From positions 48,341,812 to 48,405,811 of the forward strand of contig NC_060259.1 of the NCBI RefSeq assembly GCF_921293095.1: DNA of 64,000 bases. Reading direction: 5' to 3'. The position numbers and the translations under genes are program-made. How positions within the stretch are numbered: position 1 is the stretch's first letter; the number at the start of each line of letters is the position of its first letter. This DNA is from Ischnura elegans. Its lineage: Eukaryota; Arthropoda; Insecta; Odonata; Coenagrionidae. Positions 43,921-53,195 of this stretch are shown here, in pieces. A model generated the notes under the pieces. That model had not been told where the DNA came from. It ran no database searches and saw only the letters and a program-made list of their open reading frames with translations.

Positions 43921-45739
43921 CCGTATATCTCCGAATATAGTCCCCCCTTTTTTTCCAAAAATGGCCGTGGAATAGTAAGGGGGGGGGGACTATAATCGAG
44001 TGTAATCCAATTTAGCATACTAAAGGTGACCATAAAGTAATAAATAACGGCATAATGGCTAATGTTCTCGTAGTCTTTCTATTTGAGTATATTTATGAGG
44101 ATTATAATCGGAGATATTAGTAAATACTGCCACGTTTTACCGGAAATTAAGACAATTTTTACCACAAATGTTGTACAGATACGATTATTCCGATTCAAAT
44201 AGCATATCGAATATGCGTTTTCACGGAATCCATCGGGTAGCCGCTAATTTTTCTTGGAAAAGTATTGTTAGAATAATTCAATCGACACTGATCACTTAAT
44301 GACGCAAAACAGTAAATAATTAAAATGAAAACTAAACACACACTATCATTACATTAATCGAACACTAGAATTGAATCAATAGTATATGTACCCGTCGCTC
44401 ATTTAATAACTACACGATTTAAATAATTGCGAAAAATAAACAGATAAAGTGAACCTTTCGTGACGATTTAGCATTTCATTGCGTCCGTAGCTACTATACG
44501 TCCGTGCGGTTCGTGTTTACAACCACTGCCGCTTTCACAGAACAAGAATGCGCAATAGGTGATGCATTTGTTTCTGAAAAGGCGCAATAATCGACTACTT
44601 TAAACCAGAAGCGCCGGCACTACTGCATTTGATCGAAATACAGCGACTCAGCATCGAAAGTGTAATCAATTTATTGAGGAATATCTTCAATTCGTCAGGG
44701 TAAATAGGATCGATAAATTACGTCGCATAACGTTTCGCAATTATTTCCGCGATATTTTCTTTATTAAAAATAATTTTACGTTCAACAGTGAGGTGATGGA
44801 TCAAGTAGAAAGATGAGGATCAATCCTGCCGCAGATTAGAGGCCTTCAAAGACGGAGTTTCGATGCCAATTTAAAAATAGCCGTTGCAGAATACGCCGTA
44901 AATCATAGTATTTACAGCGCTAGCAAAGCGCTAATACATCGCGGAAGTCATTTCGGGGGTCTCGACGCGGCAGATTCAAAGAATTAGAGGAAAATATCGT
45001 CGAATTTGTGCGCAAATGCAGAGCAGAAGCTCTTTGTGTAACTTATGCAATGATTTGCGACGAGGCATTGAAAATTGATATAATTTTTTTTCAGTTTTAA
45101 TGTTTGTTGGAAAAAGTTTATTTCTTAATTTTATTACTTTGATATTTGTAAGTCCTGTAGTTTAATTGTTTTGCTTAGCAGGCATTTGATAGCAATATTT
45201 TTATAATATTTATAATTTATTTAACACAATTTTATTTAGATTTCCTAAATTCTTCAGGTCACTTGGATTTGTGATGAGTTGATGGGTGTGTTACACTGGA
45301 TCTAAGGAAGTTTCAGGGCCAAATGCAATACTGTTTATGGGCTTTAAGTTAAAGCTTATATTTTGACATTGTCTGTAGTCATTTGGAAATCAAAAATATT
45401 AATAATTTGTGAAGGTTTAAAAAATACAATAGCCTTGGATACTTAAAAAAATTTCTCATTTCTTCATTACATCTGGTTAAGGAACTATAAATTACTGATA
45501 CATGCAATGGATCACAACATGTTTTAGGTATAGTTATTTTGTTGTGATGGAAAATATGTGAACAGATTTGTTCTTAATCTTCACAGAAAATAATAGTTTT
45601 TATCGAATCTAGAATCTTAACTTGCTAACCACAGAAAAATTGCCTTCCTTTACATTTTAAAATTTTTCCCAAAACTGAGGTCTCAAAATTGGGGGGGGGG
45701 GACTATATTCGGGGGGGGACTATATTCGGAGATATACGG
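43921..45739. mobile_element. pogo/Tigger-like element, 1819 bp, defective
   Basis: Flanked by TA on both sides (43919-43920 and 45740-45741). The 27-bp inverted end starts CCGTATATCTCCGAATATAG and continues into C-runs; the right end shows an extra internal partial copy (45692-45711). TA target choice and the CENP-B-like coding remnant inside place it in the pogo branch of Tc1/mariner. The DDE catalytic domain is not found, so the element is internally deleted. Confidence 0.85.
44856..45076 (+). pseudogene. pogo transposase DNA-binding domain remnant
   Basis: Two frames together give the N-terminal double helix-turn-helix of pogo/CENP-B-type transposases. Frame 1 (from 44856) reads SFDANLKIAVAEYAVNHS, matching the psq-type first HTH. 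After a frameshift, RRGRFKELEENIVEFVRK and YAMICDEAL (to 45076) match the CENP-B second HTH. Catalytic residues are absent downstream. It is a decayed gene and non-functional as it stands. Confidence 0.75.
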
Positions 45740-45838
45740 TAATTACTTTAATTAAAATTTTATTTTACTCTACCTGTGATATGATTATTTTTTATCATGA
45801 TAAAAGTAAAGGCAACTCAACCCTAGTAGCACAAGAAA

Positions 45839-46145
45839 TGTTGAGCATATGCTCAGATTATGTCAGGGAAATATGTTTTGCACACAACATTAGCATATGC
45901 TGAAAATATGTTCAGCAGATGTTTAAAACCACATGTTTTCAACATATGCTCGAAATATTTCCAGCATATGTTCAGACGATGTGTTGAGCATATTTTCATA
46001 GAAATATGCTGCACATGTGTTCAACAAAATATGTTGAGCATATATACGTAGACATATGCTCCACATGTGTTCAACGAAATATGTTGAGCATATATACGTA
46101 GACATATGCTCCACATGTGTTCAACGAAATATGTTGATCATATTT
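45839..46145. repeat. Left subterminal GAGCATATG array, with 50-bp tandem units
   Basis: Begins with the 14-bp palindrome TGAGCATATGCTCA (45841-45854). Many degenerate copies of AACATATGCT and TTGAGCATAT follow. From about 45981 the array becomes a 50-bp tandem repeat: ATGTTGAGCATATATACGTA starts at 46031 and again at 46081, with a decayed third start at 46131. Array of likely transposase-binding-type motifs; function inferred only from position. Confidence 0.85.
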
Positions 46146-46439
46146 TCAAGAAAATATCTATGCGTTCTGAGAAATATTTCGTCGACAAATCAGCGATCAG
46201 GATTCGAATACTGCATGCTAGTTTTATAATTAATGTAAAGGAATATATCTAATTCTAGTTTATTCTAATTCAAGTATATCAATTCATAATTTTAACCAAG
46301 GCCCTGATTTTAACACTTTAAAAATAATTGAAGAGCGAGACGCATGCGTTGACGTTGTTGTGTGTGTTCATGTTGCTATGATTTCTGATGATTTCATTGC
46401 TCAAATCGCACGTTGTTTACGTTACTTTATACAAGAGGA

Positions 46440-48150
46440 GAGAGCCCAGTTACCTCGGAATCATCTAGAAGCATGAAATGTAAGTACATTGGTAGATATA
46501 TATATGAAATTACTATTTTACAATTAGTACTAACTGTTCTTGTGTGATATCGTAAAAGTTCTCAATCGCTGTTTATGAACTGAATTGTGGTCGTAAATGC
46601 CGTATTAAGTTATTCCTGCCCAATGTAAATACTTGGATCGAATATGATGCATGTAACCGAGTGAGTGCGAAAATGTTCGATCAAAATCAATCATAGCCAC
46701 AATGAAATGTGAAGGAAGTAATAAATTCTTGGTCAAGGATTAGAGCCTGTTCTAATTTCGTTTGTGAATCTATTCATAAACTCTTTTTTTGTTCATGCTA
46801 ATATCGTAACAAGGCCATAAAATTATGATAACAGCACCATTTCATGAATGCTAAACTAATCGCTGGATGATGAATTAGCCCTCTCTTTCATGGTATCATT
46901 TTGAGGCATAATTAACTAATTTGTAACCAAGTATCATTAACGAACTTATTTTGTGAATAACTGTCGCAGCGAAGTGCTAACAGTAAATATGAGTAGTCTC
47001 GACTAGGAATCATGTTAACACAGTTGCACTCTGATATGAGGGAACGAAACAAAGAATTGGCATGGGTAACCCATGGGGATGGCTCAAAAGGAGTGCATGA
47101 TACGTACTATCGTTAGTTTTTCCATCAGATTACTAAAAATTTACTTTAGCACTTAGGCGATTCACTCAGAAGTAAGGGGACAAAAATAATCGAGTTTATT
47201 TGCAGTATCTACAGTATTCCTGTGGTTCGTGCCTCAAATACTAGCCAAATCTGGCATATATATTGCTTGGGTTCCATGATTTCAAGACATACACCATATG
47301 CGCATTGGTATTTATAATTTCATGGACAATTAGAGACCAAAGTCACATAATGTGTATCTTAAGCGATTTTTTATGGAATATAAGGCTCCACATTATAGTG
47401 GAATTAAAGAACCGTTTGTTCTGTTAAACATGATACTCTCAGGTTCATCATAATTTTCTTGCTTTCCATATTTCATTACATATTTTAAGCAATGCAAAAT
47501 CTGTTAATGAGAAATGTCTGTTTAGTCATGCAAAAAAATGACATTTTTATTTTTTGAAGAACTTCACCCTCTTGCATGGAAATGAATCGGTGTCTTAAAA
47601 TGTTCATGACCTCACTAATCTATTAGTATTATCTTCATCTAGCTCTCAATAATTGTATTATGTTGATGGACTTACATGGAAATGTATTGTAGGATTATTG
47701 ATATTTAAGACCAATGTATATATACACTAGCTGACATGAATAACTTTTACATTACATATTGTGTGAACTTATGATGCAATACTTCCCTTACTGCACTACT
47801 TCCTCTCCTTAGTCTGTCTCATGCAAATTTTAAATTTTGCAACTTAATGTTAATTTACCATTCATGAAAGATGTCAATATTCACCATTTTCAGGTTAAAG
47901 AAGTAATAATTTTTTGCTGTTTAGTGCTTGTTTAGTGGATAAATATTGATTTCTGTTTATTTTAATCTACAGATGCTCTCCACTCTTGTCTTACGTTTAG
48001 CAGTGCTGATAAATGTGCCTTTCTTGAGTTAACGTGGCTACGATGGTCGTGCTGCCTGAAGAAGACTGAGAGAAATCAAGGAAAAGAATAGGATTGAAAT
48101 ATTTGTTGATAATGTTAAATGCTTATGTTTTTTATTAGAATAAATCTACT
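46440..48150 (+). other. Possible spliced transcript inside the CCCTAGT element
   Basis: A candidate donor (AAATGTAAGTA at about 46477) and a candidate acceptor (TTTTAATCTACAG at 47961-47973) are followed by an AATAAA at about 48140. Their order could make a two-exon non-coding or short-coding RNA. The joined exons show no long ORF. This rests on consensus motifs alone and may be chance. Confidence 0.2.
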
Positions 48151-48807
48151 TCATTATCAAATTGCAGAACTATGTCATACTTGATTCTCCTATTATATCC
48201 TATGTAATCCATTATCTACCAATTGATTACATATTCCGTAGGAGCTCCATCAAAGGATAAAGTGGCAGTAGACTTTAATAATTACAAATAATTTGGGCTA
48301 AAGCATCATAGTGGCTCATGATACCACCTATGTATCAATATTCTTATTAATGTTACTAAACATGCCTTAGCCCTTTTCCTTGTTCGTTCAATCTTTCGTA
48401 CGTTGTAATCTAGCAGTGTGGAGTGTAATGCTTTCAGATGCACATGTGCAGTGGAGCTGGTGAGAGCTGTACGATGACAGGGCTAAAGAGGATGTTGAAG
48501 GGTTAGACAACATGATAATCAGTACCATCAATGCTTTATTCTGTCGAATGCTTATCATTTATAAATTTTAAATTAACATTGGCGATTTCAAATCCTTGAC
48601 CAAATTTAGTTGTATTAATGATTAAACATTTTCAATTTAAAGTGCTAATCTGATAACTTGAGTGAATGCAATGTGTAGGTCTGACATCATGCCCTAAGTC
48701 CACAGTGAAAGGCAGGAGTGGTAAAAAGGAGAGAATTTGTGCATCTATAGGTATTGCAAGGTTGTAAGGGAATACTTTTCATAAGGGGGATAAATGGATG
48801 CAACCTC

Positions 48808-49008
48808 ACCCTAGTGAAAATCTCCATAGGATTTCTTTTTCCTTTAGTAATTTGACAATGGGAAATGATTGTTCCTATAGGAAAATTTTAGGTTCCTAAG
48901 GGAAAATAAAATTTTCCTGTAGGAACATAAAAATTTCCTATAGAAACAAATGTTTCCCATTGTCAAATTACTATTGGAAAAAAATCCTGTAGATATTTTC
49001 ACTAGGGT
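48808..49008. mobile_element. Full-length hairpin MITE, 201 bp
   Basis: The two halves are near-complete inverted copies, about 98 bp each. The left starts ACCCTAGTGAAAATCTCC and the right ends ATATTTTCACTAGGGT. AGTAATTTGACAATGGGAAA is conserved in both arms. Almost no loop remains, so a transcript would fold into a long hairpin. It sits against the right GAGCATATG array inside the CCCTAGT element and shares the CCCTAGT start with it. No clear TSD. Confidence 0.85.
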
Positions 49009-49325
49009 ATGCTGAGCATATTTTGGGAGAATGATGGGCATATTTTAAAAACATATGTTGGGCATAATTGGAAACCATGCTGAGCATATGTTAAAAACAT
49101 ATGTTGAGCATAAGTGGGTAATATGCTGAGCATATGTTAAAAACATATGTTGAGCATGTGTGGAAAACATTCTGAGCATATGTTGAAAACTTGTGTTGAA
49201 CATATGTTGAGCATATGCCTTGCCGGACATTTACATATGCTCAGCATGTGCTCAAATTGTGTTGAACACATCTTACATATGTGTTGAAAATGCCCTGAGC
49301 ATACTCTGAACACAAATTGTGCTAC
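49009..49325. repeat. Right subterminal GAGCATATG array
   Basis: At least four spaced units of about 55-60 bp containing TGCTGAGCATATGTTAAAAA and CATATGTTGAGCAT. They then become palindromic toward the end (ACATATGCTCAGCATGTGCTC) and finish with GAACACAAATTGTGCTACTAGGG, written here in two parts as GAACACAAATTG and TGCTACTAGGG. Counterpart of the array at 45839-46145. Confidence 0.85.
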
Positions 49326-49388
49326 TAGGGAATATATCTTTTGCGCCCCCCCCCTTGAGTGTTTTCTGTATCCGCCACTGTCAATACC

Positions 49389-49827
49389 TGCCCCGGGTAG
49401 TTTTTGCAGTCCTTTATCTAGTTCCTAAGCCTCTGCTTCACTAAAATATAATTTAGTTGAAACCTTCTTTTGCCTTCTAGCATTTTCCATATACATCTTT
49501 GCATTTTTGAACAGTGTTTTATCAACCATTAATTTGTGCTCTGTGCAGAATTGCAGAACCCTTTCTCTCTCCTCTTTCATTCCGATTTCCTAATAAATAT
49601 TTCCTGGTTATTCTTCCATTCAGACCTTTGCTGACAACAACGTTCCGAGCACCTGAAACAGTAATGTTTTTTTCACCCCTTACCTGTTTCGTTATTTCCA
49701 CGCTATCTTCGAAGGCGTCTTCAACTTCTTCATCCTTGTAGTATGTCTTGGGCATATAAACCTGTACCACTACGGAATCAACCAGCTTAATCTCTAACTT
49801 TACAGTAACTATTCTTTCATAGTCTAA
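49389..49827 (-). pseudogene. Host LINE (LINE-C), endonuclease middle
   Basis: Minus-strand translation gives ERIVTVKLEIKLVDSVVVQV, then YMPKTYYKDEEVEDAF and EEITKQVRGE-like sequence. The endonuclease core NARNVVV follows, where GDWNAVV would be usual, and then GRNERGER. This matches the middle of an apurinic-type endonuclease domain and directly continues the segment at 59730-60059 once the Gypsy is removed. Confidence 0.85.
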
Positions 49828-49960
49828 TGACTACACGACATGCAGGTTCTGAGTGAGTGCGTGAGTGCCGTAGCGTCCCGATGCATTTATAGGTGCCAAG
49901 ATATGACAAATGAAATACATAATATAATAACATGCGTATTCTAGCAGACAATACATTACA
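49828..49960 (-). repeat. Outer Gypsy 3' LTR
   Basis: 133-bp LTR. On the minus strand it starts TGTAATGTATTGTC and ends GTAGTCA. It pairs with 59571-59699; shared blocks are ACATGCAGGTT, TAACATGCGTATTCTA and GACAATACATTACA. A purine-rich tract (GGGGAGGGA on the minus strand) abuts it at 49961-49970, as expected of a polypurine tract. Confidence 0.85.
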
Positions 49961-50239
49961 TCCCTCCCCAGCATATATGTGGTCAGTACTCCCCCCCCCC
50001 CAACCCCATAATACATTTTCATCACATCCCCAGCAGATTACACATTAAAACATATTTACCGTCACAGTTTGCTAATCACATCACAAGTCCAATATTGTCC
50101 TACTTTTAAGCATTCTCTGAGGGTATCTTCTGCTGACTTCTACCCATGGTGGTTCCACTTCTGGAGCTTGCTCTCGGTGAGCTAAAGGTTCCCAGTACCT
50201 AGGTGCCTCATCCTCCTCACATTCAGCAACCTGTGGCAT

Positions 50240-52798
50240 TAACTCCTCATACATGCAGTTCCCTTAGGTTCAAATGCTTTATCAGGTCCAGCCAACCCAT
50301 CTTGTTTGCCCATGTCCTTTCCTTTACACTGGTTGCCCCTTTGCCTTAGTTGATCAATGTGCCTGTGGATGACAACGCCTTCATCAGTTAAAACTGTATA
50401 CAGTCTAGACCCCAGCACTTCCTTCACCACCCCTGACATCCACACCATTTTCCCCTGAGGGTACATTTTAGTCATCACTCTTTACCTTTCACTTAAAACT
50501 CTCAAATGTGAGTCACTATGAGCATGGATCTGGGCATTCTGTTTTTTATTCACCTGCTGCCCTATATTGGGTTTAGTCATTGCCAACCGGGAGCGAAGAG
50601 CCCTTCCAAACATTAACACACTAGGAGGCTCTCCGGTGGTCATGTGCGGTGTTATTCTATAATTAAATAAAAAACGTGGCAAGGCAACATGCAAGGGTGT
50701 TCCGTCACTGATTAAAGTTTTCACTTTGTTTTAAAACACTCTGACCATGTTCTCTGCAGCACCATTAAAGCTGGATGATATGGGGGGAAAAGATGTGTTG
50801 AATTCCATTTTCCTTGCAGAATTCCCTGAACATGGATGAAGTGAAGGCAGAACCATTGTCAGAAACAATTTTCTCTGGCAGATCAAATGTGGCAAAAATA
50901 TCTCTTAGGTGCATAATGACCTCATCTGATGAACTATTATGTATTTCCTTCACTTCTGGCCATTTGGTTGCACTGTCAATTACTATTATAAACATTTTTT
51001 TGCAAAAAGGGACCAGCCAAGCCAATGTGTAGTCTTTCCCACGGCCTGTCTGGCCATTTCTAACACTTCAATGGAGCCATGCATGGCGATGGCTTGTTTG
51101 TGAGGCATGATTCACATGCATGGGCTAATTCCTCTATATCTCTATCTAGATTCGGCCACCAGATATAGGACCTTGCAAGGGACTTCATTTTTACTATGCC
51201 CATGTGACCCACATGCAGCTCCTTGAGTAAACCCCCTGTAACTTCTTAGGAATTACAACTCTATTTCCCCACTTTAAACACCCTTGTTCAACTGTCAGCT
51301 CTGTTTGCCTTTGAAAAAATGGTTTTAGCTCATCAATCACTTTGCTTGGCCACCCTAACATGCAAAAATCAATTACTTTTCCCAAAATTTTATCAGTTCT
51401 AGAGTGTCTGGCAATTTCTTTTGCGGTTACAGGAAGAAACTACTTTTCTCCCAAGTCCAGGTATGAAATTTCCTTTATTATATCCCCTTCCTGATTTAAA
51501 GGAAGTCTAGACAACCAATCTGCCACTTTATTCTTTTCTGCCTTCACATACTCCAGCTTGTATTCGTACCCTTGAAGAATCACAGCCCAACGTTGCAAGC
51601 GACTCGCTGCCATTTGGGGTAGACCCTTATTTTCCCCGAAGATGTGGAGTAGTGGCTTATGGTCAGTCCTCAGAACAAAGTGCCTCCCATAGAGGTACTG
51701 GCTGAATATTTTGACCCCAAATACAATCGCTAAAGCCTCTCGATCTATTTGAGAATAATCTCTGCATTTCATCAGGGTTTCCATCTTCAGGGCTGCCATC
51801 GAAACTGTTGTCCACAAACACGCTGACGCGGAAGGAAACCCGGAAGAAATACAGAGATCAAACCATCGCCGCGGAAACCTAGGTTCTAATATTTGAGAAT
51901 AATTTCCCTCAGCTTTTGTTAATGAGCGGGAAGCAAAGGCAATAGGTCTCGACAATCCATTTGGATACTCAAGTAACAACACACCACCGAACCCATATGG
52001 AGATGCATCACACTCTAATATGACAGGCATCGATGGATCATAGTGGGCCAGTACTTGCCCTGACGTAATTGCTGACCTAACCAATCTAAAGGTTTCCTCA
52101 CATATTACCATTCCAATACCATTTCACATCCTTTTTTAGTAAATCATGCAACGGAGCAAGCATTGTTGCTAGGCGTGGAATAAATTTGGAATAATATTCC
52201 ACCATACCCAAAAAGGCTCGGAGCTGGGATGCATCTTGTGGTGGGGGTGACTTCACAATAGCATTAATTTTTCCTGCAGTCGCATGCAAACCCTGCTTGT
52301 CTATTTTATGGCCCAAGAATTCCACTAATGCACATAATAAATTGCCCTTTTTTTGATTAACCTTAAACCCAAATTTTTGTAACCTTTCTAAGACTGCCTG
52401 TAAATTCTTAACATGCTCCCCCTCATTTATCCCTGTTACCACAATATCATCTTGGAAACATGCGACCCCTGTCAATCCTTGTAACACTTGGTCCATCGTT
52501 CTCTGAAAAATTGCTGGAGCTGAGGAGACTCAAAATGGCAAATGAGCATACCTGAAAAGCCCTCTGTGTGTGTTCATTGTGCAAAGTCTCTGTGCTTCTT
52601 TTGTTAAAACCGTTCGCTGGAATGCCTGTGACAAATCAATTGTGGAAAACATTTGGCCCCCTTGCAGCTTTGAGAAGAGGTCTTCCACTCGAGGGAGTGG
52701 ATATCTTTCAACCAATAATTGAGGGTTTACATTTACTTTGAAATCTCCACGGATACGAATATTGCCATCCCCCTTCACAATTGGAACATTGGGTGTTG
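50240..52798 (-). pseudogene. Outer Gypsy pol: RT, RNase H and integrase
   Basis: Fragmented polyprotein for reverse transcription and integration. RT: YPLPRVEDLFSKLQGGQMFS and STIDLSQAFQ (52530-52778). After a break, FQDDIVVTG is the active-site box, followed by LGHKIDKQGLHA (52098-52496). RNase H: LECDASPYGFGGVLL and DREALAIVFG with RTDHKPLLHIFGE (51440-52111). Integrase: VIDSATKWPEVKEI and VSDNGSAFTSSMF with HIFSPH (50765-51025), then LPRFLFNYRITPH (50482-50724). Stops separate these blocks, so no protein can be made. A 130-bp insert lies inside RNase H. The first part of RT lies beyond the inner Gypsy at 57668-57900. Confidence 0.9.
51760..51889. mobile_element. 130-bp SINE-like insert in RNase H
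   Basis: The insert is bracketed by exact 14-bp direct repeats TATTTGAGAATAAT at 51746-51759 and 51890-51903, a duplication length typical of LINE-mobilised sequences. The duplicated codons are visible in the protein: NYSQI before the insert and DYSQI after it. Insert plus duplication is 144 bp, a multiple of three, and the frame stays open through it. The insert is GC-richer than its host (CCGCGGCGATGG on the minus strand). Family unknown. Confidence 0.8.
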
Positions 52799-52803
52799 CC
52801 CAG
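52799..52803. repeat. Inner Gypsy target-site duplication, left
   Basis: CCCAG, repeated at 57663-57667. Confidence 0.85.
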
Positions 52804-53090
52804 TAAAGGGGTAAGGTTAGGGTTGCGATATTAACCTCGCCTCAATCAACACACTAAAGTATTTTCGACCACGTTTATTGCGATGGTAAGCGATACACTT
52901 GTTTAATGTCTCTCACGCGAGATAGTCCATCTCCATTGCCCTCTCGTAAGCGTCTCCCTTCGCGGCGCCTTGCTGGCGCTATCTTCCGCGTACCCTGGCG
53001 GCAGCGGCAGGGACCTCAGGGTCCCAGGGCAATGACCTCAACCAGGTGCTGACCTTGGTGACGGCGCTCGTAATGAAGGGCTCCACCACA
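52804..53090 (-). repeat. Inner Gypsy 3' LTR (287 bp)
   Basis: Plus-strand TAAAGGGGTAAGG to CTCCACCACA. I read it as identical to 57376-57662. On the minus strand the LTR begins TGTGGTGGAGCCC and ends CCCCTTTA, so the usual terminal CA is replaced by TA. A polypurine tract (GGGGGGTGA on the minus strand) abuts it at 53091-53099. Confidence 0.92.
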
Positions 53091-53195
53091 TCACCCCCCT
53101 GGCAGTGAGTAACCCTAGCATGGAGAAGAAAAAAAAGGAAAAAGAAAGAGCAGAAAATTTGTAAATATGTGGAGGAGAAAAAAAATTGGAGAAGG

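Larger units (their letters stand above)
45821..49330. mobile_element. Unclassified CCCTAGT element with paired GAGCATATG arrays
   Basis: A 3510-bp insertion in the hAT shell. Outer ends are CCCTAGTAGCACAA / TTGTGCTACTAGGG. Just inside each end lie about 300 bp dominated by ATATGTTGAGCATATG-type motifs (45839-46145 and 49009-49315). The arrays are largely inverted with respect to each other. The interior of about 2.6 kb has no ORF longer than 65 codons. Flanks (CTCAA left, AATAT right) do not give a clear TSD, so the superfamily is unassigned; CCCTAG plus a TTAA-like left flank hints at piggyBac but is not decisive. Confidence 0.75.
43784..49380. mobile_element. hAT-like shell carrying two nested elements
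   Basis: Terminal inverted repeats CAGTGGCGGATACAG / CTGTATCCGCCACTG lie inside perfect 8-bp duplications TCAATACC (43776-43783 and 49381-49388). The hAT's own sequence is only about 260 bp: 43784-43920, 45740-45820 and 49331-49380. The rest is a pogo-like element and a CCCTAGT element. A run of G/C-rich sequence lies next to each end (GGGGGGCGCAGGGGGCGC and GCGCCCCCCCCCC). It is a MITE by size once the nested insertions are removed. Confidence 0.87.

Noticed and set aside
45860-46114. 63-codon ORFs in the GAGCATATG arrays
   Set aside because: Repetitive Met/Cys/His/Ser-rich translations arise from the short tandem motif on both strands.
45839-49325. CRISPR-like array
   Set aside because: Units are degenerate, palindromic and differ in spacing. 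The context is a eukaryotic transposon, and no cas genes or unique spacers exist.
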